A stretch of 64,000 nt of DNA from Clostridium_X cadaveris (GTDB lineage Bacteria > Bacillota > Clostridia > Clostridiales > Clostridiaceae): NCBI RefSeq assembly GCF_039521325.1, contig NZ_BAAACD010000011.1. One strand, given 5' to 3'. The notes below the pieces were generated by a model that saw only the letters and a list, made by a program, of their open reading frames with translations, was not told the DNA's origin and made no database searches. Below, in pieces: positions 9,180 to 18,251 of the stretch. A program made the position numbers and the translations under genes. Numbering within the stretch: the stretch's first letter is position 1; every line of letters starts with the position of its first letter.

Positions 9180-9739
9180 TATATATAGAATTATTTTGGA
9201 GTTTTTTTCAAGTAGGTCTGTTTAGTATAGGTGGAGGATTAGCTGCCTTGCCGTTAATTCAAAATCAAGTTGTTGATGTGCATCAATGGTTAGACATTAC
9301 AGAGTTTACTGATTTAATTACAATTTCTGAAATGACTCCTGGACCTATTGCTATTAACTCTTCCACATTTGTAGGAACTAGAATTGCAGGACTTTCAGGA
9401 GCTTTAATTGCCACCATTGGATGTGTGATTCCATCTTGTATTATTGTAATGACTCTTGCATGGTTATATAAAAAATATAAGAACTTATCCATTATTCAAG
9501 GGGTACTTGATGGATTGAGACCTGCAGTTGTAGCACTTATTGCATCAGCAGGACTATCAATTTTGATTTTAGCTTTTTGGGGGGAGAGTGGATTTTCTAT
9601 AGATATAGGAACGTTAAACCCTGTGTCTGTTATTCTATTTTTATTATCACTATTTGTACTAAGAAAATGGAAACCTAGTCCAATTGCTGTGATGTTTGGC
9701 TGTGGAATAATAGGATGCATTACTTATATACTAATATAA
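9176..9739 (+). CDS. Chromate transporter family protein, second half
   Basis: A 187-residue CHR-family membrane protein and partner of the preceding gene. SIGGGLAALPLIQ and MTPGPIAINSSTFVG are the matching repeats of the family motifs. It has about five to six membrane segments. Translation is probably coupled, because its ATG overlaps the stop of the first half. The two proteins share the signature motifs but are otherwise divergent. A strong terminator follows. Confidence 0.88.
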   Translation: MIYIELFWSFFQVGLFSIGGGLAALPLIQNQVVDVHQWLDITEFTDLITISEMTPGPIAINSSTFVGTRIAGLSGALIATIGCVIPSCIIVMTLAWLYKKYKNLSIIQGVLDGLRPAVVALIASAGLSILILAFWGESGFSIDIGTLNPVSVILFLLSLFVLRKWKPSPIAVMFGCGIIGCITYILI

Positions 9740-9750
9740 TATACAAAAAC

Positions 9751-9794
9751 AAAGATGATGCAAAAATCTTAGTGATTATGCATCATCTTTTTTA
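9751..9794 (+). terminator. Terminator after the chromate transporter pair
   Basis: AAAGATGATGCA (9751-9762) pairs with TGCATCATCTTT (9779-9790), 12 base pairs, with a T-run. It may also serve the converging regulator gene. Confidence 0.88.
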
Positions 9795-9831
9795 TCATAG
9801 TATAATACTGTTTTTTAAAAGAAAAAGTAAT

Positions 9832-12675
9832 TTAATTAGATGAAGCCTGCTTGTAAGCATCTTTTACTATTTCGCATATGTAGTATAATTCGTTTGTTGG
9901 CACTGTTATATTCAAAGTGTTAGTCAATGTTTCAAGAGCTTTATTGGTGGCAGCTATATATTTTTCATTTACAACTACATAGGTTGACATCTCTTCTTGA
10001 GGAGTTAAGACAAAGTCTTTAAGAAGGATTCTTTCTACAGCACAAGACAGATGAATAAATATTTTTGTTATGCTTGAGTTTGTCATAGTTATTTTTAAAC
10101 TGTCTTCAATTACGTTGATAAAATTAAAGATAATAGATTTAATTTTATAGGCTGAGAAAATCGTAAGATATTTATCTACAGCATCACAAGTGATATTTAT
10201 TGTTATATCTTTAGTAAGACTTTTTACAAGTTTATTATCAAAAGATGTCTCTTTTATACCTATTAATGACAAAAGTTTATTAACACCATTATGCAATACA
10301 ATCTCTTCTAATGATATAAAAGGAATGTCATTAGTACCAGGATCAACACTTCCTACAACTGCTATGGTTTTCTTATCTAATGACGTTTGATGTATTATTT
10401 CTCTAAGCTGAGTTTTGCTTTCTAGATTTAGAGGAATGATGTCAATATCATATATATTATTATTTTTTAATATGTCAGTAAGATTTTCGTGTAGATAATG
10501 GGCAACCCCTTCACCTGAATTACACACAGTATAAATAACTCTTTTTTTGTTTATAGAGAGATGAGTTTCTATCTTTTTATTAAAATTATATGCGAGTTTA
10601 TTGTTTAGTGATATTAAATCATGAAGTATATCATCTATGTCATTTTTTAAGAATATAGATTTTCTAATAGCTTCAATGACTAATAATATGTTTGTTGAAT
10701 TAACTGTAACAACATTTATGCCGGTTTTGTCTTTTATAAATTCATCAAGATTTGTTAATGAACCCATATCTGCAAAGAGAATTAGACCCCTTTTAAAGGT
10801 GCCAGGTTTTAATTTTTCTAAAAATACAGGTAATATTTTACCTGCATCCTCAGTAAGAGGCATGTCTACAGCTAAAGCAAAATTGATGCTTAAAAGTTCG
10901 TTAGCAACAGCTGCTATATTGCTAGCCAAAGATTCACCATGAGCAGCTATCATAATTCCAACAGAGTCAAAGGTTTCCTTTGATTTCAACGAATCTATTA
11001 TAATCATAAGATTATTAAGTTCCTGAGATGGACAGTATATATTAAATTTAACCTCAAGTGTTTTTATTACTTTTTTACATACTGATTGTATCTCTAAATG
11101 TATGTCCAATAAATCTGTAGCTTTACTAACTTTCCTGTTATCCGAAGTATAATCTTTTAAGTTTTTCAGGTACAAAGCTAGTGCTGTATATGAACTCCTG
11201 TCAATTATAAGGTTTAAATCTTCATATAACATATCAGATAAAGTAGATATTATTTCTGAAGTCTCATCATCTAAAAAATCTGGATACATCTTCTGCATTG
11301 TAAAGTTTTTGGCAATTAATTGGGTATAATCTGAGAAAACTTTTTTAATATCTATGTTATCCTCGCCTAATATATTCAGCTGATTATTATAAAATTTTAC
11401 GAAATCATAAGTGTCTATAGAAGGAGTTTTAATCACTTGACTTCCAGGCAAAAACTTGTATTCATCTTTATCTAAAAGAAGCTCAACCTTCTGTCTAGTG
11501 GATATATCAATATTAGATAGGGTGTTATTTGTATAAAGAGGTAGAGCATCTTTTGTTATGTTGACTTTATCTAAATTATTAATTCTACTATCTAAATAAG
11601 AGCGTGCAACTGACAATTGAATATCACTTGCTAACTGACCTATATTCCCATGAGGATTATATAGCATTAAATCAGATAAACAATCCTTATCAACGTGTAT
11701 AGGCATATTAATTTTCTTTGATTCCATTCTGTATAAATTTGTTACAAGCATAAGTCTTTCGCTAAGAGTACGTTCTCTTAAGCTTGGAATCCTTATAGAT
11801 GATGGTATTCTTCTTAAAAATGTAGTGAGCAGCATTGAACTAGGATTTTCTGTTGTAGCTGCGATTATAAGAACCTTAGCTGTTCTTTCAGAACTGGTTT
11901 CACCAAGCCTTCTAAACTTCTTTTTATCAATATATAAGAAAAGCATTTCTTGACCTTCTGGTGGAAGACGATGAATTTCATCTAAAAATAAAACACCTCC
12001 ATCGGCTTCTTCTATAAGGCCCTTTTTATCACTATCAGCTCCTGTATAGGCACCTTTTACTGAACCAAAGAGCTGAGAAACAAGAAGATTTGAGTTATTT
12101 GCATAATCAGCGCAGTTGAAAACAACAAAAGAAGAATTCTTACTAAAAACATTATTTTGAACGCCATACTCGTACATGATTTCAGCGAATAGGCTTTTAC
12201 CAACACCTGACTCACCGAGAAGTATTGTATGAAGACCATTAGGATAAAGGATTGATGATTTTGCTAGTTTTACTATTCCAGAAAGACTATGGTTAAAACC
12301 TATCAATTTATTAAAAGGGTCTAAGTTGTTTATGGTGATAACTTCTTCAACATCATTTGAGGAGTTTGTCCTAGGGATTAAATCCTCTAGAGAATAACAT
12401 TCAATAGATTCATCGCCTAAAAACACATGAAATAATTCTTCAAAATAATCCTTATCAAAATACTTTGTAGGTTTTCCTTTAATTTTAATAAGAAAGCCAT
12501 TTTTGTAAAGTTTATTCAAATCTGCAGAAGCATTGTTTCTAAGTATGTTAAGGTTTTCAACTATGTCCAAGGAAGATACACCTATGGATGGATCTCTTTG
12601 AACTTGGGTAACAGATAAGTTTTTACAAAAATTTTTTATATAATTTTTCACAAGGTCAATTCTTAACAATTTCAT
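9832..12675 (-). CDS. levR: LevR-type sigma-54-dependent PTS regulator
   Basis: A 947-residue activator of sigma-54 RNA polymerase that senses PTS phosphorylation. In order it has an N-terminal winged HTH (about 20-75); an AAA+ domain with Walker A GESGVGKS (154-161), GAYTGA sigma-54 contact loop (208-213) and Walker B GGVLFLDEIH (226-235); a PRD-like region (about 455-560); an EIIA-Man-like domain with His579; an EIIB-like domain (about 710-805); and a C-terminal PRD with His875. His579 and His875 fit the sites known in B. subtilis LevR (His585 inhibited or activated by HPr, His869 by EIIB). The first PRD has Tyr in YTALALYLKNL where His is common. The ATG follows the stop codon of the radical SAM gene with no gap. 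It almost surely controls the PTS operon read the other way at 14062. Confidence 0.95.
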   Translation of the reverse strand: MKLLRIDLVKNYIKNFCKNLSVTQVQRDPSIGVSSLDIVENLNILRNNASADLNKLYKNGFLIKIKGKPTKYFDKDYFEELFHVFLGDESIECYSLEDLIPRTNSSNDVEEVITINNLDPFNKLIGFNHSLSGIVKLAKSSILYPNGLHTILLGESGVGKSLFAEIMYEYGVQNNVFSKNSSFVVFNCADYANNSNLLVSQLFGSVKGAYTGADSDKKGLIEEADGGVLFLDEIHRLPPEGQEMLFLYIDKKKFRRLGETSSERTAKVLIIAATTENPSSMLLTTFLRRIPSSIRIPSLRERTLSERLMLVTNLYRMESKKINMPIHVDKDCLSDLMLYNPHGNIGQLASDIQLSVARSYLDSRINNLDKVNITKDALPLYTNNTLSNIDISTRQKVELLLDKDEYKFLPGSQVIKTPSIDTYDFVKFYNNQLNILGEDNIDIKKVFSDYTQLIAKNFTMQKMYPDFLDDETSEIISTLSDMLYEDLNLIIDRSSYTALALYLKNLKDYTSDNRKVSKATDLLDIHLEIQSVCKKVIKTLEVKFNIYCPSQELNNLMIIIDSLKSKETFDSVGIMIAAHGESLASNIAAVANELLSINFALAVDMPLTEDAGKILPVFLEKLKPGTFKRGLILFADMGSLTNLDEFIKDKTGINVVTVNSTNILLVIEAIRKSIFLKNDIDDILHDLISLNNKLAYNFNKKIETHLSINKKRVIYTVCNSGEGVAHYLHENLTDILKNNNIYDIDIIPLNLESKTQLREIIHQTSLDKKTIAVVGSVDPGTNDIPFISLEEIVLHNGVNKLLSLIGIKETSFDNKLVKSLTKDITINITCDAVDKYLTIFSAYKIKSIIFNFINVIEDSLKITMTNSSITKIFIHLSCAVERILLKDFVLTPQEEMSTYVVVNEKYIAATNKALETLTNTLNITVPTNELYYICEIVKDAYKQASSN

Positions 12676-13803
12676 CTACCTCCCTAAAAAAGAGTTTTGT
12701 GTAATAATTGCAAGATGTCTAAATTTATCAAGTGAATATGAGTAAAAATTATAGTAAGATTCACAGAAATAATTAAGACCGTTTTCTTGATTTTCACGAT
12801 GACGTCTACAACCACCTCTACAAATTGAAAGATATCTACAGGAGATACATTTAGAATTTGTATTTTTTGAAGATTCTAAGAAGGTAATGGTATTTGGATT
12901 CTTGTGAATGTCCTCAAAAGAGTCTTTAAGTATATTGCCAACTTTATATGTTTCATAGGTATAGAAATCACATGGATATATTGATCCATCACTTTCAATA
13001 ATATGTTGACAAGAGCATACTCCTTTCATATCACAAGCTTCATACTCATGATTAAAAAATAAACCTAGAATATTATCAAATAATCTTATACTTACATAGT
13101 CATTGTTCAGTGCATCTCTATACCACAAATCAAAAAGTTTAATAAGAAATTTTCCGTATTCTTCTGGAGTGATAGAATACTTTTTTAATGTCATAGATGT
13201 ATTTTCCAAAGGTTCGAGGCAAGGAATAAACTGAAGATATCTATAATCATTTTTTTTATAAAACTTATAGACACTTTCGATTTTTTTGCACAATATAGAT
13301 GTTACGACTGTAAGTATATTAAATTCAACCTTATGCTTTTTTAATATATCAATACCTTTAGTGACTTTATTAAAGGTTCCATCATTTTTTAAATCAACTC
13401 TGTTCAAATTATGTATATCCTTATTTCCGTCGAGAGATATTCCTACAAGAAAGTTATTTTCTTTTAAAAATTCTCCCCACTCATCATTAAGAGTAGTACC
13501 GTTGGTTTGTATTGAAAATGAGAATATTGTACCATTTTCAATATTTTGAGTATATTTTACAAGTTCTCTGTAGAAGTTTAAGCCAATCAGAGTAGATTCA
13601 CCACCTTGAAACCCTATAGAACAATATCCGCCATTACAGTAATTATCTGCTTTAATAATTATTTCTTTTAGAGTAGAAAGCGGCATAAAACCATAATCCT
13701 TTATATCTCTTGCATCAGCAATAGAGTTATAAAAACAGTATGTACATTTTAAATTACATTTGCTTGATGATGGTTTTATCATGAGACTTAAATTTTTTTT
13801 CAT
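12676..13803 (-). CDS. Anaerobic sulfatase-maturating enzyme (radical SAM, anSME)
   Basis: A 375-residue radical SAM enzyme that oxidises the active-site Cys (or Ser) of sulfatases to formylglycine without oxygen. The SAM-cluster motif is CNLKCTYC with Cys16, Cys20 and Cys23. The C-terminal SPASM region carries Cys clusters CDMKGVCSC, DGSIYPCD and CRYLSICRGGC for two more 4Fe-4S clusters. Its length matches the C. perfringens enzyme. It is first gene of a leftward pair with levR and lies opposite the sulfatase operon, whose product has the matching CMPAR target. GGGGGG upstream of the ATG is the ribosome binding site. Confidence 0.93.
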   Translation of the reverse strand: MKKNLSLMIKPSSSKCNLKCTYCFYNSIADARDIKDYGFMPLSTLKEIIIKADNYCNGGYCSIGFQGGESTLIGLNFYRELVKYTQNIENGTIFSFSIQTNGTTLNDEWGEFLKENNFLVGISLDGNKDIHNLNRVDLKNDGTFNKVTKGIDILKKHKVEFNILTVVTSILCKKIESVYKFYKKNDYRYLQFIPCLEPLENTSMTLKKYSITPEEYGKFLIKLFDLWYRDALNNDYVSIRLFDNILGLFFNHEYEACDMKGVCSCQHIIESDGSIYPCDFYTYETYKVGNILKDSFEDIHKNPNTITFLESSKNTNSKCISCRYLSICRGGCRRHRENQENGLNYFCESYYNFYSYSLDKFRHLAIITQNSFLGR

Positions 13804-13842
13804 TTGATTCCCCCCAATTTTAATAAAGCGATTTCATAATCT

Positions 13843-13871
13843 ATGATAAGTTTATTTTCTATATTTTACAA
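13843..13871 (-). promoter_or_regulatory. Possible sigma-A promoter of the anSME-levR pair
   Basis: On the minus strand TTGTAA (13871-13866) and TATCAT (13848-13843) are 17 bases apart. No -24/-12 element is seen in this direction. Confidence 0.5.
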
Positions 13872-13901
13872 GGAAAATTAATATATAGACAGAATTTACA
13901 A

Positions 13902-13970
13902 AATACTCTTTTAAAGGAAGAGTATTATTTTAATAGTATCAGAGAATTTAAAAGAGTATCAAAGAGTATC
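13902..13970 (+). promoter_or_regulatory. Probable upstream activating sites for the LevR-type regulator
   Basis: A perfect inverted repeat, AATACTCTT (13902-13910) and AAGAGTATT (13918-13926), is followed by AGTATC at 13935 and an exact 10-base tandem repeat AAAGAGTATC (13951-13960 and 13961-13970). All share the core GAGTAT. They lie about 45-110 bases upstream of the -24 element, where sigma-54 activators bind. Confidence 0.65.
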
Positions 13971-14011
13971 AGGACTTTATGGAAACGTTATAAATACTGG
14001 TGATACTGATT

Positions 14012-14028
14012 TTGGCACAACAATTGCT
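14012..14028 (+). promoter_or_regulatory. Sigma-54 (-24/-12) promoter of the PTS-sulfatase operon
   Basis: TTGGCACAACAATTGCT matches the sigma-54 consensus TGGCAC-N5-TTGCW. The invariant GG (14014-14015) and GC (14026-14027) are exactly ten bases apart. It lies 34 bases before the EIIA start and next to a sigma-54 activator gene. Confidence 0.93.
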
Positions 14029-14061
14029 CTTAAAATAAGTATGTAAGGAGGGAATGGACAG

Positions 14062-14493
14062 ATGAAAGAAATAGGAATCATATTGATAAGTCATGGACAT
14101 TTTGCAGAATATGCCATGAAAAGCGCAGAAATGATTGTGGGAAAGCAGGAAAATTATAAAATAATCTCAGTGACAGATGATAAGGATCTAGAAAATGTTT
14201 TGTCAGAGATTAGAGATGCTTATAAAAAATTAAAAGATGAAAGAGAAGTAATTGTTTTGGCAGATATATTTGGAGGTACCCCATGTAATGCTGGATCAAG
14301 AATGATATTAGATGGATGTGATATAACGGTTTATACAGGATTTAATCTTCCAGTATTATTAGAACTATTACTAAACAGGGAGCTGCCAACAGAAGAAATT
14401 AAAGATAAATTAGAGGAAGTTTATAAAAATGCCTTTATAAACATAAATGATAAACTATCATCACAAAAAACAGAGGAAGAATTAAGCTTATAA
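14062..14493 (+). CDS. PTS mannose/fructose family EIIA component
   Basis: A 143-residue cytoplasmic EIIA of the mannose (PTS-EII-Man) superfamily. It takes phosphate from HPr on His11 (ISHGHFAEYA) and passes it to EIIB. The block VLADIFGGTPCNAGSRMI is typical of the family. It is the first gene behind the sigma-54 promoter, with AAGGAGGG upstream. Encoding EIIA and EIIB as separate proteins is common in Firmicute operons of this type. Confidence 0.93.
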   Translation: MKEIGIILISHGHFAEYAMKSAEMIVGKQENYKIISVTDDKDLENVLSEIRDAYKKLKDEREVIVLADIFGGTPCNAGSRMILDGCDITVYTGFNLPVLLELLLNRELPTEEIKDKLEEVYKNAFININDKLSSQKTEEELSL

Positions 14494-14513
14494 AATTTTA
14501 GGAGGGTATAGAT

Positions 14514-14984
14514 ATGGGAATTAAATTAGTAAGAATCGATGACAGATTAATTCATGGACAAGTTTGCTCAACTTGGATTGGCGATTATGGGGTAGAGCAG
14601 GTTTTAATAATTAATGACAAGGTAAGCAAGGATCCAGTTCAAAAATCAGTTGTAGGGCTTGCAGCACCAGCAGGGGTCAGAGTTTTAGTTTTTGGGATAG
14701 ATCAGTTTATAGAAGTTATAAAGAAAAATCCAATAAAGAAGGATACATTACTTTTATTTACGACATCAACAGATGTATTAAAAGCAGTGAACGGAGGATT
14801 GCATATAGACAAGGTAAACGCAGGGGGCATGAGATATAACGAAACTAGAAAGAGGCTTACAAAATCAATTTCAGTAACAGCAGAGGAAGAAAAAGCATTT
14901 AAAGATCTTATGAATAAGGGTATAGAAGTCTTTATACAAATGGTACCTAAAGATGATGTCATATATATGAAAGATATGATTTAA
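14514..14984 (+). CDS. PTS mannose/fructose family EIIB component
   Basis: A 156-residue EIIB of the mannose superfamily. His14 in RIDDRLIHGQV is the phosphorylated residue. It passes phosphate to the sugar carried by EIIC and EIID, and in LevR-type control also to the second PRD of the activator. The family blocks VQKSVVGLAAPAGVRVLVF and VNAGGMRY are present. It lies 20 bases after EIIA with a GGAGGG site. Members of this family serve Man, Fru, Sor, GalNAc and similar sugars, so the sequence alone does not fix the substrate. Confidence 0.93.
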   Translation: MGIKLVRIDDRLIHGQVCSTWIGDYGVEQVLIINDKVSKDPVQKSVVGLAAPAGVRVLVFGIDQFIEVIKKNPIKKDTLLLFTTSTDVLKAVNGGLHIDKVNAGGMRYNETRKRLTKSISVTAEEEKAFKDLMNKGIEVFIQMVPKDDVIYMKDMI

Positions 14985-15019
14985 AGGATTAATAAGTTTT
15001 ATAAAAAGGAGAGGTTATT

Positions 15020-15820
15020 ATGTTAATCAAAGCATTATTAGTTGCTGCTTGGGCTGGCATATGTGCATGGGACCAGTATGGACCACATTTAGGCTTTAGA
15101 AAACCATTACTTGCAGGGGTAGTAACAGGACTTATTTTAGGTGATTTAACACAAGGACTTATAATTGGAGCTACATTGGAACTTATGTGGCTTGGAGTTA
15201 ATAATGTTGGTTCCTATGTACCACCAGATGTAATTTCAGGCTCAGTTGTAGGAGTAGCAATAGGTATTTTGTCAGGTGGCGGAGTAGCAACAGGAGTAGC
15301 AGTAGCAATTCCAGTTTCTTTGTTGGTACAACAATTAGATATGCTATGCAAGACTATAAGTATTTCTTTAGTTCATAAGGCTGATAAGATTGCTGAAACT
15401 GGTGATTTTGACAAAATAGATAAACTTCAATATATAGGAGCATTTTTAATCTTTTTAAGCAGAGCACTACCAACATTCATAGCTGTATTTTTAGGGGCAA
15501 GTGTAATCGATTCGATTATGGCTGCAATACCTGCCAGCGTAATGACCGGGTTAACAGTAGCTTCAAAGGCTATTCCAGCTGTAGGTATAGCAATGCTTTT
15601 AACTATGATGCTTAAGAAAAATATGTGGATGTTCTTAATACTAGGTTTTACATTAACAACATACCTAAATCTTCCTACATTAGCATTAGCCTTAATTGGT
15701 GCTTGTTTCGCAGGAATTTACGATTTAATAATGACTAATAAGAAGAAAGAAGGACATGCAGAACCAGCAGCGGTAGGTGCTGATTCTAATGAAAATATAG
15801 AAGGAGGCTGGGATTTATAA
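15020..15820 (+). CDS. PTS mannose/fructose family EIIC component
   Basis: A 266-residue membrane component that forms the sugar channel together with EIID. Hydrophobic segments run through most of its length, with the characteristic GLILGDLTQGLIIGATLELM and WLGVNNVGSYVPPD blocks near residues 35-70. The last 25 residues are polar and cytoplasmic. Its stop overlaps the EIID start by one base (TAATG), so translation is coupled. Confidence 0.93.
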   Translation: MLIKALLVAAWAGICAWDQYGPHLGFRKPLLAGVVTGLILGDLTQGLIIGATLELMWLGVNNVGSYVPPDVISGSVVGVAIGILSGGGVATGVAVAIPVSLLVQQLDMLCKTISISLVHKADKIAETGDFDKIDKLQYIGAFLIFLSRALPTFIAVFLGASVIDSIMAAIPASVMTGLTVASKAIPAVGIAMLLTMMLKKNMWMFLILGFTLTTYLNLPTLALALIGACFAGIYDLIMTNKKKEGHAEPAAVGADSNENIEGGWDL

Positions 15821-16632
15821 TGGCTAATTTAATCGATAAAAAAGATTTGAAAAAAGTTTTCTGGAGATCTCAGTTATGTCAAATGTCACATAATTATGAG
15901 AGAATGCAAAGCTTAAGTACAGTGTATATATTAAAACCTATATTTAAAAAGCTTTATAAAAATAAGCCAAAAGAAGAAAGAGTCAATGCTATGAAAAGGC
16001 ATTTAGAATACTTCAATACTCATCCAGTTTTAATGCCTTTTATTTTAGGTGTAACGTCAGCTATGGAAGAGACAACAGATGAAGACCAAAAAGAATCTGT
16101 AATTGCAATGAAGACAAGTTTGATGGGACCTTTAGCTGGAATTGGAGATAGTATGCTTAATTTTACATGGATGCCTATAGCAGGGTCCATAGGTGCAGCT
16201 TTTGCTATAGATGGAAACATACTAGGTGCCATAATAATGTTTTTAATGATTAACTGTCTATATTTCCCTGTGAAATACTATGGAGTAATGAAAGGTTATT
16301 CCAAGGGGATGGAGATATTAGGTGATGCAGACAATGGTAAAGATATCTTTGATAGATTAGCAAACATGGCAAATGTATTAGGAGTTATAGTTGTTGGTGG
16401 ATTAATTGCAACAACTGTAAAAGTAAAACTTGATGTATCAATAGCAGCAGGAGAAAAGCCTTTAATGCTTCAAGATATGCTTGATAAAGTAATGCCAAGT
16501 TTAATACCTCTAGCTCTAACTTTTCTTTGCTACTATTTATTAAAGAAATCTAATGGTAAAAATGCTGTATGGGTAATATTTGGAGTATTAATTATAGCTG
16601 TATTATTATCAATGGCAGGAATCATAGCATAA
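15820..16632 (+). CDS. PTS mannose/fructose family EIID component
   Basis: A 270-residue membrane-associated EIID. It carries the family signature at the N-terminus (WRSQLCQMSHNYERMQ) and the central MGPLAGIGDSMLNFTWMPIA block. C-terminal hydrophobic segments anchor it. It completes the ABCD set of this transporter. The next gene, the sulfatase, follows after 126 bases that hold a stable hairpin. Confidence 0.93.
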   Translation: MANLIDKKDLKKVFWRSQLCQMSHNYERMQSLSTVYILKPIFKKLYKNKPKEERVNAMKRHLEYFNTHPVLMPFILGVTSAMEETTDEDQKESVIAMKTSLMGPLAGIGDSMLNFTWMPIAGSIGAAFAIDGNILGAIIMFLMINCLYFPVKYYGVMKGYSKGMEILGDADNGKDIFDRLANMANVLGVIVVGGLIATTVKVKLDVSIAAGEKPLMLQDMLDKVMPSLIPLALTFLCYYLLKKSNGKNAVWVIFGVLIIAVLLSMAGIIA

Positions 16633-16637
16633 GAAAA

Positions 16638-16671
16638 AGATGTGAACTTTGAATGCTTGAAGTTCACATCT
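16638..16671 (+). terminator. Hairpin between EIID and sulfatase (partial terminator or processing site)
   Basis: AGATGTGAACTT and AAGTTCACATCT form a perfect 12-base-pair stem with a 10-base loop. The downstream AACTTTT is a weak T-run, so partial termination or mRNA protection is more likely than a full stop. No good promoter is seen between it and the sulfatase. Confidence 0.6.
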
Positions 16672-16758
16672 AACTTTTGGTAAAAGAAGCAAGTTTATAG
16701 AGATTAAATAAATTTTTGTATTAATATATAAATTTGAGTTATTGGGAGGAGAGATTAC

Positions 16759-18237
16759 ATGAGAACAGTTGTAGTTTTAATGGATACATTAAAGAAAAAT
16801 ATGATGGAAGTCTATAATGAAAATACTTGGGTGAAGACTCCTAATATAACGAAATTTTCTAAAGAAGCAGCTACATTCGACAACCATTGGGTAGGCTCAG
16901 CACCATGCATGCCAGCAAGAAGAGATATACTTACTGGACGCTTAAATTTTTTAGAAAGATCATGGGGACCCATAGAACCATTTGATATAACACTTCCTAA
17001 AGTTCTATCAGAAAATAATGTGTTCAGTCATATAGTAACAGATCATCCTCATTATTTTAGACTTGGGGGAGAGGATTATGTTCAGCAATTTTCTACTTGG
17101 GATTTTTATAGAGGACAAGAAGGGGATCCATGGATATCCAAAATAGATGATCCATCTTTTATGCCTGATAATTATTATGGAAAGCTAAGAAAACAATATC
17201 AGTGGAACAGAACTAAATGGGAGAGACAGGAAGATGAATATCCAACTCCAAAAACATTTAATGCAGCTTGTCAGTGGTTAGAGGATAACAAGGATCATGA
17301 TGATTTCTTCTTAATGGTAGAGACTTTTGACCCTCATGAACCTTTTGATGTGCCAGAAGAATATATGAAAATGTATGGCTGCACATATGAAGGTCCGTAT
17401 TTTGAGACTCCTAACTATAAAGAGGTAGATGTGCCAAGTGAAGCTTTAGATTATATAAACAAAAGATATGCTGCATTGCTTACAATGACAGATAAACATT
17501 TTGGAAAGCTTATAGATAGACTAAAATCACTTAATATGTATGAAGATACATTAATAATAGTTACAACAGATCATGGATATTTCTTAGGTGAGAGAAATTA
17601 TTTTGGAAAGAATTATATGCACATGTACAATGAACTTTCTCATATTCCTTTAATGGTACGTTTCCCTAAAGGAGAAATGGCAGGAAAAAGAATTGATGTA
17701 CTTACTCAAAATATAGATATTATGCCTACAGTTTTAGACTATTCAGGTATGGAAATTCCAAAAGATGTACAAGGGATGTCATGGAAGCCAATAGCAGAAG
17801 AAAGAGCATTTAAAAGGGAATATGCACTATATGGTTATCACGGAATAGCTATGAATGTAACTGATGGTAAGTACACATATTTCAGAGCGCCAAACAAAGA
17901 AAATAAACCATGCTTTGAATACACATGCATACCAACAACAATTAGAAAGTATTTAGGAAAGGGAAGAGAAAATGAAATAGAAGTTGGCAGATTCTTAAAG
18001 AGGACTGATTATCCTGTATATAAGATACCAATAGAGAATCCTTCAATACTTGACAATGTTGATGATGCTTTAAAATATACAGCTGAAAGTAAGCTTTTTA
18101 ATATAATTGAAGACTATGAGCAAGTCAATCCCATAAAGGATGATGATTTAGAAAGACAATATATAGAACTTTTAAAGAGAGGCTTAGAGGAGATGGATGC
18201 TCCAAAAGATCAGTTTGAAAGACTAAATTTGAAATAA
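16759..18237 (+). CDS. Cytoplasmic Cys-type sulfatase
   Basis: A 492-residue type I sulfatase that removes sulfate esters from an organic substrate. The formylglycine motif is CMPARRDILTGR with Cys50 (C-x-P-x-R). Metal-site residues are visible in VLMDT (Asp9) and in TTDHGYFLGE, and the DPHEPF block is typical. The N-terminus goes straight into the first beta strand (MRTVVVLMDT) with no signal peptide, so it acts inside the cell. The Cys form must be matured by anSME, encoded in the adjacent leftward pair. Placement behind a PTS and before tagatose pathway genes suggests the substrate is a phosphorylated sulfated hexose; the exact sugar is inference. Confidence 0.92.
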   Translation: MRTVVVLMDTLKKNMMEVYNENTWVKTPNITKFSKEAATFDNHWVGSAPCMPARRDILTGRLNFLERSWGPIEPFDITLPKVLSENNVFSHIVTDHPHYFRLGGEDYVQQFSTWDFYRGQEGDPWISKIDDPSFMPDNYYGKLRKQYQWNRTKWERQEDEYPTPKTFNAACQWLEDNKDHDDFFLMVETFDPHEPFDVPEEYMKMYGCTYEGPYFETPNYKEVDVPSEALDYINKRYAALLTMTDKHFGKLIDRLKSLNMYEDTLIIVTTDHGYFLGERNYFGKNYMHMYNELSHIPLMVRFPKGEMAGKRIDVLTQNIDIMPTVLDYSGMEIPKDVQGMSWKPIAEERAFKREYALYGYHGIAMNVTDGKYTYFRAPNKENKPCFEYTCIPTTIRKYLGKGRENEIEVGRFLKRTDYPVYKIPIENPSILDNVDDALKYTAESKLFNIIEDYEQVNPIKDDDLERQYIELLKRGLEEMDAPKDQFERLNLK

Positions 18238-18251
18238 TAGGAGGATTTTCG

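Noticed and set aside
13804..13900. Sigma-54 promoter for the anSME-levR direction
   Set aside because: No GG-N10-GC element on the minus strand; a sigma-A-like site fits better.
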